A DNA stretch of 64,000 nt from positions 62,001 through 126,000 of IMG/VR virus record IMGVR_UViG_3300048672_000970; one strand, given 5' to 3'. Shown here piece by piece: positions 1 to 7,976 of this stretch. The number at the start of each line of letters is the position of its first letter. Position 1 is the first letter of the stretch. The position numbers and the translations under genes are program-made. The notes below the pieces were generated by a model, which worked only from the letters and a program-made list of their open reading frames with translations, did no database searches and was not told where the DNA came from. The DNA comes from a virus.

Positions 1-2
1 AA

Positions 3-419
3 ACCGTCCCGCACATTGCTGCCCGCATCAAAGCAGGCGCATCTGCTTATGAAGTCAGGGAAGAATTTTTACCTGAAGCACTGGACATGTATCGTGAGGA
101 ATATACGCGCGTCATCCTGAAAGGTTATGATGGACTGTGTGCCGCCTATAAGCAACTGTGCATCAGTGAAGGCGATGTTTTTTCATCCGAAGATTTTGTC
201 AAGTATCTACTGGTCACTTATAACGTCTGCCCGAAAGTGTTCAAGGATATGATTCACGAAGACGAGACTTTTGCCAAGCATAAGAAGCTGATTGACCGAG
301 TGTTGAGCAAGTATTCAGTTCAATTACTGGACGATGGCATTTATGAAAATCGCATGGACATGTTCTGGCTGCAGCGTCAAGTGCAGATGATACGCGCCGT
401 TTTTAACGTCCATACGTAA
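3..419 (+). CDS. hypothetical protein, 5' end outside window
   Basis: The reading frame is open to the left edge of the window, so the first in-frame ATG (position 87) is probably internal. The visible 138 residues are mostly helical and charged, with no signal peptide, membrane segment or motif I recognise. The gene is followed directly by an early-type promoter, so it ends an operon. Confidence 0.6.
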   Translation, partial: TVPHIAARIKAGASAYEVREEFLPEALDMYREEYTRVILKGYDGLCAAYKQLCISEGDVFSSEDFVKYLLVTYNVCPKVFKDMIHEDETFAKHKKLIDRVLSKYSVQLLDDGIYENRMDMFWLQRQVQMIRAVFNVHT

Positions 420-435
420 CCGAATGTAACAGTGG

Positions 436-464
436 TTGACGAGGGTTGTTGATAGGTTCACAAT
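436..464 (+). promoter_or_regulatory. early promoter (TTGACG-17-CACAAT)
   Basis: The -35 TTGACG and -10 CACAAT are 17 bp apart, preceded by the TGTAACAGTG box and followed by CATTCCATCGAC. It belongs to the repeated early promoter family and drives the ParB-like-fold gene. An imperfect dyad (GTTGATAGG / CCATCGAC) flanks the -10. Confidence 0.75.
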
Positions 465-496
465 TCATTCCATCGACACCCACCCGGTAATTTCAA

Positions 497-892
497 ATGC
501 AAATCGAACTTGCATCCCTCGTTAGCTTTTGCAATCCCGTTTTCCTTTACGTTGAGGCCGGCAATCTTGAAACCCTTCGGGAAAGAGTTGCTGAAGCAAA
601 TTCATCCGAAGGCGCCATTCCTTATTCTGCAATGGTGCCTATTCAAAAACATGAACAATATAACCATTTCGCCCGCATCAAATGGCTGATGGAAAATGGG
701 TGGCAAGAACCCATTTCAATTGAGGTTGGTATTCCTAGTCTGGGGTTCGTTCCGGAATGGATGATTGACGATGGGAATCATCGAACAGCCGCAGCCATGC
801 TGATGGGCCGGGAAACGATTGAAGTTGAGTTCAGCGGGTCAGTAGCCTATTTTGAAGAATTGTTCAAGCCAGAAAAAAGTAACATCGGTTGA
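497..892 (+). CDS. hypothetical protein with ParB/sulfiredoxin-like segment
   Basis: 131 residues. Around residues 92-112 the protein reads IDDGNHRTAAAMLMGRETIE, which resembles the D/E-G-x-HR-x3-A motif of ParB N-terminal and sulfiredoxin-like folds, where it forms a nucleotide or phosphate pocket. The rest is not recognisable. The next promoter begins inside its last codons, so the transcription units are packed end to end. The fold assignment is an inference from this single motif; the role is unknown. Confidence 0.6.
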   Translation: MQIELASLVSFCNPVFLYVEAGNLETLRERVAEANSSEGAIPYSAMVPIQKHEQYNHFARIKWLMENGWQEPISIEVGIPSLGFVPEWMIDDGNHRTAAAMLMGRETIEVEFSGSVAYFEELFKPEKSNIG

Positions 893-917
893 CAGAATTT
901 GGGATGGACGTTAAAAT
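889..917 (+). promoter_or_regulatory. early promoter (TTGACA-17-TAAAAT) with perfect dyad
   Basis: Consensus -35 and near-consensus -10 at ideal spacing, followed by CATCCCATCAACTT. An 8-bp inverted repeat GGGATGGA / TCCATCCC brackets the -10; its right arm starts at the last base of the -10. Confidence 0.85.
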
Positions 918-947
918 CCATCCCATCAACTTACAGGAGAAATTGAA

Positions 948-1400
948 ATGTTTATTCCGATTGGTGAATCACGCACACTGCCGACATGTGGTGGTGGCTC
1001 TATTACCATTCGTCCCATTGCTGAAGTCGGTGGGTGTGTCGGGTGCGTTTTTAACAAATGCAATCGTGAAGATGGTCTGGAATGTACAAAAGCAGTCGTT
1101 CTGATTGGAGACGTGCCGCTCTGCAGCTCTGCTCATCCTCTACCCCTGCACCGCCGCACCGATTCGCAGTCGGTAATTTTTATTGAAACTGATGGTAGCG
1201 ACCCTAACAGTGGAAAAAAGTTTCGGGTGCAAGAGCATGTCCCCGACACCTACTTTTTTGTGTGGTTGGATGGTGAAGCCAAAACCTTTACTGGTAGTCG
1301 AGAACAATGCTATGAACGATACCAACAAATCTCGGCAGAAGGGAAGCAAATTCTTCATGAACTGACCAACATCACTTGGTTGTTTAGTAACAAAGGTTGA
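948..1400 (+). CDS. Cys-cluster protein, paralogue 1 of 3
   Basis: 150 residues with an N-terminal Cys cluster: GCVGCVF around residues 29-35, then further Cys residues and a VIF strand. Residues 100-140 carry a second conserved block (FFVW...F.GS.EQC). The same arrangement occurs in the genes at 1458 and 4261, so the three are paralogues. The CxxC pairs suggest zinc binding, but this is unproven. Start chosen after AGGAG. I do not recognise a named family. Confidence 0.7.
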   Translation: MFIPIGESRTLPTCGGGSITIRPIAEVGGCVGCVFNKCNREDGLECTKAVVLIGDVPLCSSAHPLPLHRRTDSQSVIFIETDGSDPNSGKKFRVQEHVPDTYFFVWLDGEAKTFTGSREQCYERYQQISAEGKQILHELTNITWLFSNKG

Positions 1401-1426
1401 CAGAATTTGGGGGTGGACGATAAAAT
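1397..1426 (+). promoter_or_regulatory. early promoter (TTGACA-18-TAAAAT)
   Basis: Same family as its neighbours, with an 18-bp spacer. GGGTGGA and TCCATTCC pair imperfectly (including G-T pairs) around the -10. CATTCCATCAACTT follows. Confidence 0.8.
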
Positions 1427-1457
1427 CCATTCCATCAACTTTTATTTGGAGTGAAAC

Positions 1458-2063
1458 ATGATTGATTTAGCTATTGGTGAAATTGCAACGATGGTGTTGG
1501 ATGGGGAACAAATTACATACACCGCTCAACTAGCGGGTGTTGGTTGTGATGGTTGTCTTTTCACGAAGACAACCGCTGATGGCGGGATCGGATACGCTAG
1601 TGCCGCCGCTGAAACCAAATGTAAAACCCATGCCTGCGACCATCTTGCGCGGCCTGATGAACGGCCAGTGATTTTTGTTCGCACCACTCCAAAACAGGAA
1701 CAACTCATTTCAACCCAATCACCGACTCTGCTGGAAATTGTCCGCCGTATGATTGTAGGTGAAACTTCTGACACCATTGGCTATCAGATTCAATATGACC
1801 TGGGAAGTGAACCTCTTGTATTCACTAGCTGGGATATGGTGACATACCAAAATCAAATCATGGTTCACGCCATCAGCGGCAAAATCGACTCTGATTGGAA
1901 AGTTGTTCCTGTTAAGAAAACAATTTTCTATTTCAGCTATCAGCAAACACAGGATTCTGAACCGATTTTCTTTCACGGTTCAGAAAATGACTGCGTAGCC
2001 AAACGAACTGAGGTGGTGATGACTAATGCTGTAATTATCAAAGGCATCACCAAGTTGAAGTAA
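1458..2063 (+). CDS. Cys-cluster protein, paralogue 2 of 3
   Basis: 201 residues. The N-terminal block GVGCDGCLF and later Cys residues match the paralogues at 948 and 4261. The C-terminal block (TIFYFSY ... FHGSENDC) also matches theirs. A central insertion of about 60 residues (TLLEIVRRMIVGE...) is shared with the 4261 copy but missing from the 948 copy. Function unknown; a metal-binding role is inferred from the Cys pairs. Confidence 0.7.
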   Translation: MIDLAIGEIATMVLDGEQITYTAQLAGVGCDGCLFTKTTADGGIGYASAAAETKCKTHACDHLARPDERPVIFVRTTPKQEQLISTQSPTLLEIVRRMIVGETSDTIGYQIQYDLGSEPLVFTSWDMVTYQNQIMVHAISGKIDSDWKVVPVKKTIFYFSYQQTQDSEPIFFHGSENDCVAKRTEVVMTNAVIIKGITKLK

Positions 2064-2075
2064 ATGTAACACCGG

Positions 2076-2104
2076 TTGACAGAATTGGGGATGGACGTTA
2101 AAAA
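2076..2104 (+). promoter_or_regulatory. early promoter (TTGACA-17-TAAAAA) with dyad
   Basis: Preceded by TGTAACACC. GGATGG / CCATCC form a 6-bp inverted repeat around the -10. CATCCTATCAAAG follows. It drives the phosphatase gene. Confidence 0.8.
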
Positions 2105-2140
2105 ACCATCCTATCAAAGTTATCTTTCAATGGAACTAAA

Positions 2141-2542
2141 ATGTTCATCACCAATCTGCCGCAAATCGAGGTTGTAAACGGCAACCATCCTGATGCCGAT
2201 ATTTTGATTCAGATTGCCGATCCTGATGTCAAAGCATTCGTCAATCCCGCAAAGCATTTCCGCGAGATTCATCAGTTTCAATTTTGGGATGCGGAAAACG
2301 ATACCCCTGTTCCTGGGGATGAAAAGTTTTCTGTTCGCCAAGCAGAAATCATTGTGGGTGTTCTTCAGTCGGCACTTGAGCGTGAAAAGAATGTTGTGGT
2401 TCACTGTCACGCTGGGCGTTGCCGAAGCGGTGCAGTGGTTGAGGTTGCGGAAATGATGGGGTTCAAGCCGCTGCATAACAATCGTCAACCGAATGTGCGG
2501 GTCAAGACGATGCTGATGCGCGAACTTGGCTGGTACTATTAA
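2141..2542 (+). CDS. tyrosine/dual-specificity phosphatase-like protein
   Basis: 133 residues. The signature HCHAGRCRSG near residue 86 is the HC-x5-R-S/T loop of cysteine-dependent protein tyrosine phosphatases: the Cys is the nucleophile and the Arg binds phosphate. A conserved Asp upstream (around FWDAEND) could be the general acid. The length is short but typical of minimal dual-specificity phosphatases. It could remove phosphate from protein or from RNA 5' ends; the substrate is unknown. Confidence 0.8.
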   Translation: MFITNLPQIEVVNGNHPDADILIQIADPDVKAFVNPAKHFREIHQFQFWDAENDTPVPGDEKFSVRQAEIIVGVLQSALEREKNVVVHCHAGRCRSGAVVEVAEMMGFKPLHNNRQPNVRVKTMLMRELGWYY

Positions 2543-2555
2543 CTAGGAGAAACAA

Positions 2556-2975
2556 ATGAATGGACTTGAAACTGTGAAGGCATACATTGATGCTCATCAT
2601 GTGCTCGAAAAAGCAGAAAACGCAATCCGCGCATACGCGCGGCAGCAAATTGACATTACCGTTTCCGTACTGAATGACGTTGGTATGCCGCAAGAAATGC
2701 CGCAAGACTATGCGTGGCTGGCATATAGATTTTTCGATTACTTTGAAGTGACTTTTTCAGATGGGATTATCAGTGTTGAACTATGGTCGCGCGGCCAACC
2801 TGATGAAAAGATGCGCGAGTTTGACCTTGATGCCGATATTCTGGATGATCACCCAGAAAAGTTTGAGCAACGACTCCGAAATGAGCTTCAGAGGGCAATT
2901 GAGCAAAAGGCTGTAAATGACCGTCAACGGATTCAGAACGAAATCGACCGCCTTCAAAATTTACTAAAGGATTAA
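2556..2975 (+). CDS. hypothetical acidic helical protein
   Basis: 139 residues, with an A-RQQID segment near residue 29 and a HPEKFEQRLRNEL segment followed by a C-terminal coiled coil. The layout (RQQ near the N-terminus, then a beta-rich middle, then G/D-x-EKFEQ.LRN) recalls the paralogous set at 8836-10809. Strong AGGAG before ATG. Function unknown. Confidence 0.65.
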   Translation: MNGLETVKAYIDAHHVLEKAENAIRAYARQQIDITVSVLNDVGMPQEMPQDYAWLAYRFFDYFEVTFSDGIISVELWSRGQPDEKMREFDLDADILDDHPEKFEQRLRNELQRAIEQKAVNDRQRIQNEIDRLQNLLKD

Positions 2976-2979
2976 AAAA

Positions 2980-3414
2980 ATGACCTATCTGCACCTAAAT
3001 GTCAGCAAGTTCACCTGGGAAACCAGACAAGCTGACCCATATGTTCGATATGATCGCGCTGACACGGTTACGCAATGGGACGTGCACGGTATTTCTCTGT
3101 CCGATAAGGATGGAGAGTACGCGCTTCCCGTAGATTTTCCTGTTCAGGTGGGTGATAAAGTTTATGTCGTCTATGCCATTTATAGCAGTGGCGACACATT
3201 TCATCGAGATGTGTCTTCTAACTTTGAAGTGATTTCATTCCATAAAAATTATGACATCGCCATGAAAAATCAGGAAGCTCTACAAGAACTGCACAAAAAT
3301 GCGCAAATGCAAATCGAGTATGACTCTGGTGCAGTCGTTAAGCGATATTGCCCGTGGGATGGCTATTTTGAAAGCCTTGACAATGTGATTGTCGAAGTGT
3401 ACACGGTTGACTAA
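2980..3414 (+). CDS. hypothetical protein
   Basis: 144 residues, mixed alpha/beta with no motif recognised. It is separated from the upstream gene by four bases and is probably co-transcribed and co-translated with it. Its stop codon lies just before the TGTAAC box of the next promoter. Confidence 0.65.
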   Translation: MTYLHLNVSKFTWETRQADPYVRYDRADTVTQWDVHGISLSDKDGEYALPVDFPVQVGDKVYVVYAIYSSGDTFHRDVSSNFEVISFHKNYDIAMKNQEALQELHKNAQMQIEYDSGAVVKRYCPWDGYFESLDNVIVEVYTVD

Positions 3415-3427
3415 AGTGTAACAGTGC

Positions 3428-3456
3428 TGTACTTCCATGATAGATGGATGTACAAT
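3428..3456 (+). promoter_or_regulatory. early promoter (TGTACT-17-TACAAT) with dyad
   Basis: Preceded by GTGTAACAGTGC. The 7-bp dyad GATAGAT / ATCTATC brackets the -10. ATCTATCAACT follows. Its sister at 4853 has the same -35 and -10. Confidence 0.75.
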
Positions 3457-3483
3457 TGATCTATCAACTAATGGAGAATTTTC

Positions 3484-3660
3484 ATGAATATCCCGAATCA
3501 CCTACACCAAGAAATCATGGCAGCGTATGCTGAAATGTTGGATGAATGCCGCGGCGCGGCTCAAGAACTGTGCAACGATGCCTTTTCACAAAAAGTGAAA
3601 AAGTGGGAACAAGTTTTTGAACAGGCTTTATTGACCCCGAGTGATACTGAATTGGCCTAA
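3484..3660 (+). CDS. small helical protein (58 aa)
   Basis: 58 residues from an ATG eight bases after a GGAG. Helical and acidic, starting MNIPNHLHQEIMAAYAEM. It lies directly behind an early promoter of the family, which supports it as a real gene. Function unknown. Confidence 0.65.
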   Translation: MNIPNHLHQEIMAAYAEMLDECRGAAQELCNDAFSQKVKKWEQVFEQALLTPSDTELA

Positions 3661-3750
3661 ATTTGTATAAAGTTTTACCGTTCTCTCGATCAGCTAATGA
3701 AGAATGACTTTTGGAAGGTTGAACCTTTCATTCTGCAAATGTAACGGTTG

Positions 3751-3779
3751 TTGACGCTGATGGAAGAACAACTTACGAT
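3751..3779 (+). promoter_or_regulatory. early promoter (TTGACG-17-TACGAT) with perfect dyad
   Basis: Preceded by TGTAACGGTTG. TGGAAGAA / TTCTTCCA is a perfect 8-bp inverted repeat with a 10-nt loop holding most of the -10. The arm sequence is unrelated to the other promoters while pairing is kept. Confidence 0.8.
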
Positions 3780-3803
3780 TCTTCCATAAAACTGGAGTAA
3801 AAA

Positions 3804-4274
3804 ATGAGCAAGTTTAAGCTGAAGATGTCACCTCACACAGTCGGTCAAAAGCCGACTGATGAGAATTTCCTGGATTTCGGTGTGTATCGCACCAAGGAAT
3901 CGATTGTGAATACATTGTGTTCACGCCTTTGGGGCGAGTTTATTGGGTTTAGTAGTGACCGCCACTACAGCAATGTTATTTCATTTAGCGTGGATGGCGA
4001 GCGAGTTGTTCGTGTCTACTCGCTCGAAAAGCATCGTCGGAAGATGAAGGAAATTACCCCACGCGTTCTGACAAAAGATGAAAAGCGTAAATTCAATACG
4101 ACTGACCGTTCTGCACGAATGACCCGTGAAGCGGTTGTTTCCAGAACTTACTGGACAGCGGTGTACTACGATATTCCTGAAAGAGTGTTGAAGTTTTTCA
4201 ACATTCGAGTTGAACAAGGTAATCGCACTTTTACCATTAAGAAACCTGTAAGGATACATCATGCAATCTTTTGA
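3804..4274 (+). CDS. hypothetical basic protein
   Basis: 156 residues, Lys/Arg-rich (EKHRRKMKEITPRVLTKDEK near the middle), so it may bind nucleic acid, although no motif is diagnostic. The ATG follows TGGAG. Its last codons overlap the start of the next gene, which implies translational coupling. Confidence 0.65.
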   Translation: MSKFKLKMSPHTVGQKPTDENFLDFGVYRTKESIVNTLCSRLWGEFIGFSSDRHYSNVISFSVDGERVVRVYSLEKHRRKMKEITPRVLTKDEKRKFNTTDRSARMTREAVVSRTYWTAVYYDIPERVLKFFNIRVEQGNRTFTIKKPVRIHHAIF

Positions 4275-4836
4275 AAATGGAAAAAGCCCGTATGTGGTGG
4301 GTGAGGTTGGCACTGTCGGGGATGTTATGCTGCGGGTTGAAAAATCTTCGGAATATTCTTGTAACGGGTGCTATTTTGACCAAGCAGACGACGGTAGATG
4401 TCTTCGCCCACTCTCAGTCAGATCATGTTCAGGGCAATACAATAAAGGAACTTACGTTAAGTTCATTCAAATTTTTGAGGAACCGAAAAGTGAGCAGGTT
4501 TCTGCTGAAGCAGTTCTCAAGCGGATTGCCGCTGAAATTATTTCCCCGAATGGCGGTGATAGCATCCTAAATCACTATCACCTAGAGTTCCATGATTCGG
4601 GTAGTAATTCATACTGCCTCATTAACGACCTTAGTAAAATGGACGTGAGTCTACTTGCCAATGTGGTAGCATACGGTTTCAAACCTTCACAATGGACGGT
4701 GATTCCTGTCGATGACCATTACATCGTGTTCATGCAAGGTAACAATGTTCAAACTATTCGTGGCACTTTTGCGCAGTGTGAGAGTGCAGCGAAAGATAAG
4801 CTCATTCTGCATGGCCCAATCCAAATTCCGAAGTGA
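4261..4836 (+). CDS. Cys-cluster protein, paralogue 3 of 3
   Basis: 191 residues. SCNGCYF near residue 34 and Cys residues about 10-18 positions later match the paralogues at 948 and 1458. The central helix (VLKRIAAEII) and the C-terminal block (YIVFMQG...GTFAQCE) also match. Unknown function; zinc binding is inferred. Confidence 0.7.
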   Translation: MQSFENGKSPYVVGEVGTVGDVMLRVEKSSEYSCNGCYFDQADDGRCLRPLSVRSCSGQYNKGTYVKFIQIFEEPKSEQVSAEAVLKRIAAEIISPNGGDSILNHYHLEFHDSGSNSYCLINDLSKMDVSLLANVVAYGFKPSQWTVIPVDDHYIVFMQGNNVQTIRGTFAQCESAAKDKLILHGPIQIPK

Positions 4837-4852
4837 TTAAGTGTAACAGTGA

Positions 4853-4881
4853 TGTACTTTCTTGATAGGTGGATGTACAAT
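4853..4881 (+). promoter_or_regulatory. early promoter (TGTACT-17-TACAAT) with dyad
   Basis: Nearly the same as the promoter at 3428. GATAGGT pairs with ATCTATC, with one G-T pair where the sister promoter has A-T. Confidence 0.75.
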
Positions 4882-4909
4882 TCATCTATCAACTTTCAAA
4901 GGATGCCGC

Positions 4910-5161
4910 ATGAAGTTCTTCGCAATCCAGCATAGTCAACAGCCTGAACTGTTCCTGTGTTTCAATAGTGAATTTGGATACGGCTCTTGGCAGCCTATGT
5001 TCGATTTCACTTCTTGTCGTATTGGTGAAACGTTTGAAAATGTTGAAGATGCCAAAAGGCATTTGGAGATGGTTCGTGGGTTGAAGTTGAGAGACAGTCA
5101 ATTTGCAAAAATTGTCAGCATTGATGTTGCCATCAATGTGCAAGTTTCTGAACTGGAATGA
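4910..5161 (+). CDS. hypothetical protein of the M-K-Y/F-F/Y-x-I/L family
   Basis: 83 residues starting MKFFAIQH. The ATG follows AAAGGATGCCGC. The start (short polar, then F/Y-F/Y-A/V-I/L, then a strand ending F-L) is shared with the genes at 8037, 13565 and 13840, as is a C-terminal VEVS/IDVA-like strand, so these look like diverged paralogues. Function unknown. Confidence 0.65.
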   Translation: MKFFAIQHSQQPELFLCFNSEFGYGSWQPMFDFTSCRIGETFENVEDAKRHLEMVRGLKLRDSQFAKIVSIDVAINVQVSELE

Positions 5162-5201
5162 TTGGTTATACGTGTATTGACCTGAACAAAGGACTTTCAA
5201 A

Positions 5202-5558
5202 ATGATGCAAACTGTTAACACGCGGCTTGACACTTCTAACTGCAAGGGATGGAGCGACGAGAGTCGTTATGAGGAACTGTATAAAATCCTTGGACTCGAC
5301 CTACTTCGAGTCAAAAGCGTGCCACAAATCGGCACCGTTATGGTACTTGACCAAAGCACCATCCGCCCGACCCGATGGGAACAGGTGATGAAACGTGTCA
5401 AAAAAGACTACCCAAATGCAGACACCCACCGTGTCAAACTTGAGTTGACACTGCTGTCTATTGAACAACGGATTTTTTCTCCGTTTGATAATTCGATTTG
5501 TGATCTGGAGCTTGATGAAGCGATGACGCTGGTGTTCAAGATGGACATCAAATTTTAG
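5202..5558 (+). CDS. hypothetical protein
   Basis: 118 residues starting at a double ATG behind AAAGGA. Mixed alpha/beta and Arg/Lys-rich in the middle (QVMKRVKKDYPNAD). No known motif. Likely in one operon with the genes before and after it. Confidence 0.6.
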   Translation: MMQTVNTRLDTSNCKGWSDESRYEELYKILGLDLLRVKSVPQIGTVMVLDQSTIRPTRWEQVMKRVKKDYPNADTHRVKLELTLLSIEQRIFSPFDNSICDLELDEAMTLVFKMDIKF

Positions 5559-5577
5559 GATTGACAAAGGAACTAAC

Positions 5578-5763
5578 ATGAAATTCCTTCAAATGCTTGC
5601 TTCGCCGTGGCTTGCCCTTTACATCCGAATTCGCTACGGCTCAACCCCTGGTCTTGCATATGGCTTTGCAACCGTGATGAACTGGTTCATCGCCATCATG
5701 GAAATCGTTGCCGTCTGTGGCATTTATGCCGCCTACTCTTTCATTTCGTACATCGTTCGTTAA
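5578..5763 (+). CDS. small membrane protein (61 aa)
   Basis: One long hydrophobic segment (about residues 32-58) behind a short amphipathic N-terminus, suggesting a single-pass inner membrane protein. ATG follows AAGGAACTAAC. Function unknown. Confidence 0.6.
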   Translation: MKFLQMLASPWLALYIRIRYGSTPGLAYGFATVMNWFIAIMEIVAVCGIYAAYSFISYIVR

Positions 5764-5774
5764 GGAGAACTCTC

Positions 5775-5900
5775 ATGCAAACTGGAAAGACCATCATCAA
5801 GACTGAAAAGACGAAGGTTCGTAAGGAACCTAATAAGAAGGTTCAGAAGTGGGTTCGCAACAGCAACAAGCGTAACTTTGACATCAAAAAGCTGAGTTAA
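5775..5900 (+). CDS. small strongly basic protein (41 aa)
   Basis: 41 residues, about one third Lys/Arg, from an ATG behind AAGGAG. It starts MQTGKTIIKTEKTKVRKE. Its charge suggests binding to nucleic acid or a ribosomal target. The strong ribosome binding site and tight fit between neighbours support it. Confidence 0.55.
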   Translation: MQTGKTIIKTEKTKVRKEPNKKVQKWVRNSNKRNFDIKKLS

Positions 5901-5945
5901 ACCACGGGGCATTAAATGACGCCCTCAATCATTTAAGGACTTAAC

Positions 5946-6671
5946 ATGTCTTTCGGACAGACTTTCAAGGATTTCGTTGCTAATGGCATCCTCACGCCTG
6001 CCATTAAAACTAATAATCTTCCGCCCGCATTCATTAGCATCCTGGACGCTTTGGCGGAAAAGGCGGAAGCGATGCGACCAATTAATGTCCCAGCCATCAC
6101 GGTTTATGAAAAAGATGGCGTCTACTTTGTCAAATGGGTTACCTACTGGTTCACTAACGACCCACGGTTTCCCGGTATGGAACTTCCAGTGCATATTCTG
6201 GATTATCCCGATGAGCAGATTGTTGCGGCCTATGAAAAGTGGCTAATTGAACAGCGCCAAAAGCAATTGCTTGCTGGAATCCGTGAACTACAAACAGAGT
6301 TCACAGCTCTCAAAGCGTGGCGAGAGGAACTGCAAAACCTTCTCACTACTGCACTGTCTGATGAGCAGAAACGCCAGCTCATGATTGCCGCCAATTCCAC
6401 CGCCATGAATGGCGCGTCAAATCGTGTTCTGCCGAATAGCCAAGAAATCATGCAAATCATTCGTGACCGTTTTTCAGAAGAAGAATGCAAAAACAATCTT
6501 CGTCTATTTCGTGGTTCAGAAGTTATGGGCGTCTACTGGCCGGGCAAGGTTACGGACTATAGTGGAAATTATCATCGTCCAGACTGCATCACGGTTGAAT
6601 ACACTTCTCTTGATGATTCAGAAGAAGATATGTGGCGTCACATTTATAAGCAACTGGAAATTGAGGTTTAA
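5946..6671 (+). CDS. hypothetical protein with central coiled coil
   Basis: 241 residues. The N-terminal 95 residues are alpha/beta, residues 98-150 form a charged coiled coil (EKWLIEQRQKQLLAGIRELQ), and the C-terminal part is beta-rich. ATG follows AAGGACTTAAC. No family recognised. Confidence 0.65.
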   Translation: MSFGQTFKDFVANGILTPAIKTNNLPPAFISILDALAEKAEAMRPINVPAITVYEKDGVYFVKWVTYWFTNDPRFPGMELPVHILDYPDEQIVAAYEKWLIEQRQKQLLAGIRELQTEFTALKAWREELQNLLTTALSDEQKRQLMIAANSTAMNGASNRVLPNSQEIMQIIRDRFSEEECKNNLRLFRGSEVMGVYWPGKVTDYSGNYHRPDCITVEYTSLDDSEEDMWRHIYKQLEIEV

Positions 6672-6672
6672 C

Positions 6673-6777
6673 ATGAGCAAAATAGTAGAGTTGAAAATCA
6701 GTATTGAGAAGTTTGCTAAGAAGCTTCAGCGCAAGCACAATGTAACAACAGTTGACACGGTGTTGACCTTCAGTTAA
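6673..6777 (+). CDS. short basic peptide (34 aa)
   Basis: 34 residues starting right after the upstream stop (TAACATG), with GAGG upstream. Its 3' end contains the -35 of the next promoter (VDTVLTFS is encoded across TTGACA). The coding status is plausible, not certain. Confidence 0.4.
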   Translation: MSKIVELKISIEKFAKKLQRKHNVTTVDTVLTFS

Positions 6778-6780
6778 ACT
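6752..6780 (+). promoter_or_regulatory. early promoter (TTGACA-17-TAAACT)
   Basis: Preceded by TGTAACAACAG, so it belongs to the early family. It lies inside the short basic gene and drives the next gene. Confidence 0.65.
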
Positions 6781-6810
6781 AGCGACTTCAAACTTAAAGG
6801 AGTATGTGAA

Positions 6811-7017
6811 ATGAGTTACACCACCCTTGATGCGGTTATCGCACGTCTGCAAGAGCTGCGCGCAGAAATTGGAAACGCTACATGTCTGACTGATGAGGGC
6901 TACCAGCTTGGCATCGTGCATGCAACTGATTGTCGATTCCTTAATGATGTGGCTGGCGACTGGCAGCTTGATGTAAATGACCTGAAGAACGGTATCATTT
7001 TGATCTGCGCGGATTAA
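6811..7017 (+). CDS. small hypothetical protein (68 aa)
   Basis: 68 residues with an N-terminal helix (LDAVIARLQELRAEIG) and an acidic end. ATG follows AAAGGAG. Function unknown. Confidence 0.6.
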   Translation: MSYTTLDAVIARLQELRAEIGNATCLTDEGYQLGIVHATDCRFLNDVAGDWQLDVNDLKNGIILICAD

Positions 7018-7076
7018 CGCTCGGCGTCACGTGTTCATCTGATAAAATTTGCCAACGTCCACTAAAGGATAATCCA

Positions 7077-7769
7077 ATGTCTCTCCATCCCAATGCTGAT
7101 AAGCTGGTTATTGCAGCCCGCTATTTCCTCGCTGGCGGCAACTACACGAATGCCCAGCGCGCTCTTGAACTTGTGGTATCAACGCTAGATGGACAAGTGC
7201 GCAATGATGGCCGCCCGGCCATCATCCATCAGATTTCGATGTTTCACCATCTGCGAAGCTTCCGGGATACGATTGGAAGTTTCGTCTTGAATGGAAGTTT
7301 CGTCAGTGCCAACCAAAATAGCATAGACGTTGATGCATGGGATTTCGATTGTCTGGCCGCAGCGATCCTGCTACACGATATGCAAGAAGACTTCCCTGAC
7401 ATTTGGGCCGCCAACTCGTTCAAATTTGACGAACCTGTTAGCATGCTGGTGCATCTGCTTTCCAAGCCGGCTGCGAAGGTTGAGTTTCCTGTTTACATCG
7501 AAAGCATCCTTCAACACTCTGCTGCGGCTCCAGCCTATATGCTCAAGCTCATCGACCGGATTAACAACATGAGCACCGCCCCTGGCACGTTCAAAGCCGA
7601 CAGGCTGCAACGTTATCTTGACGAGTCTGAGTACATGATCAAGCAAGTGAAGCGCGTTCGGCGCACGGTGCCGGCTCTGGAAGGCGTCTTCGATGCGTTG
7701 AAAATCAACCTGATTCATTTGGTTGACATCGGCCACACTGTCCTCAAGCTTCGCCAAAATGAAAATTGA
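7077..7769 (+). CDS. SpoT/MESH1-like HD hydrolase
   Basis: 230 residues covering an HD domain of the RelA/SpoT hydrolase type. Visible motifs in order: GRPAIIHQ with the metal His, ILLHDMQED (the HDxxED motif that holds Mn2+ and catalytic acids in (p)ppGpp hydrolases) and KLIDRINNM (K-x2-DR-x2-N). There is no synthetase, TGS or ACT domain, so it resembles a small alarmone hydrolase. It could break down (p)ppGpp or (p)ppApp made by the host or by a toxin. The family call is firm on motifs; the substrate is inferred. Confidence 0.78.
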   Translation: MSLHPNADKLVIAARYFLAGGNYTNAQRALELVVSTLDGQVRNDGRPAIIHQISMFHHLRSFRDTIGSFVLNGSFVSANQNSIDVDAWDFDCLAAAILLHDMQEDFPDIWAANSFKFDEPVSMLVHLLSKPAAKVEFPVYIESILQHSAAAPAYMLKLIDRINNMSTAPGTFKADRLQRYLDESEYMIKQVKRVRRTVPALEGVFDALKINLIHLVDIGHTVLKLRQNEN

Positions 7770-7959
7770 GTTCGTAATCTTTCCGGCCATTTTTGCTCTG
7801 TTGGCGCTACTGGCGTTATGCTTGGTTAGTGCTAACATCCTCATACATGATGAAATGGGCACCCTGTCTCCGTACACTAAAGACGATGTGAAATTGCTCA
7901 TCTGGGCGTTTCTCGGATTCTTTGTGGTAACGGGTGTTATGACTGTATTCACTTTTTGA
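7759..7959 (+). CDS. small two-helix membrane protein (66 aa)
   Basis: Two hydrophobic segments (residues 4-25 and 44-64) separated by a short acidic loop. The start overlaps the end of the HD hydrolase gene, suggesting coupling. Function unknown. Confidence 0.6.
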   Translation: MKIEFVIFPAIFALLALLALCLVSANILIHDEMGTLSPYTKDDVKLLIWAFLGFFVVTGVMTVFTF

Positions 7960-7976
7960 AAGATATGTAACACCTG

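Noticed and set aside
889-1104. 71-codon frame overlapping the first Cys-cluster gene
   Set aside because: It begins inside the promoter -35 and runs out of frame through a better-supported gene.
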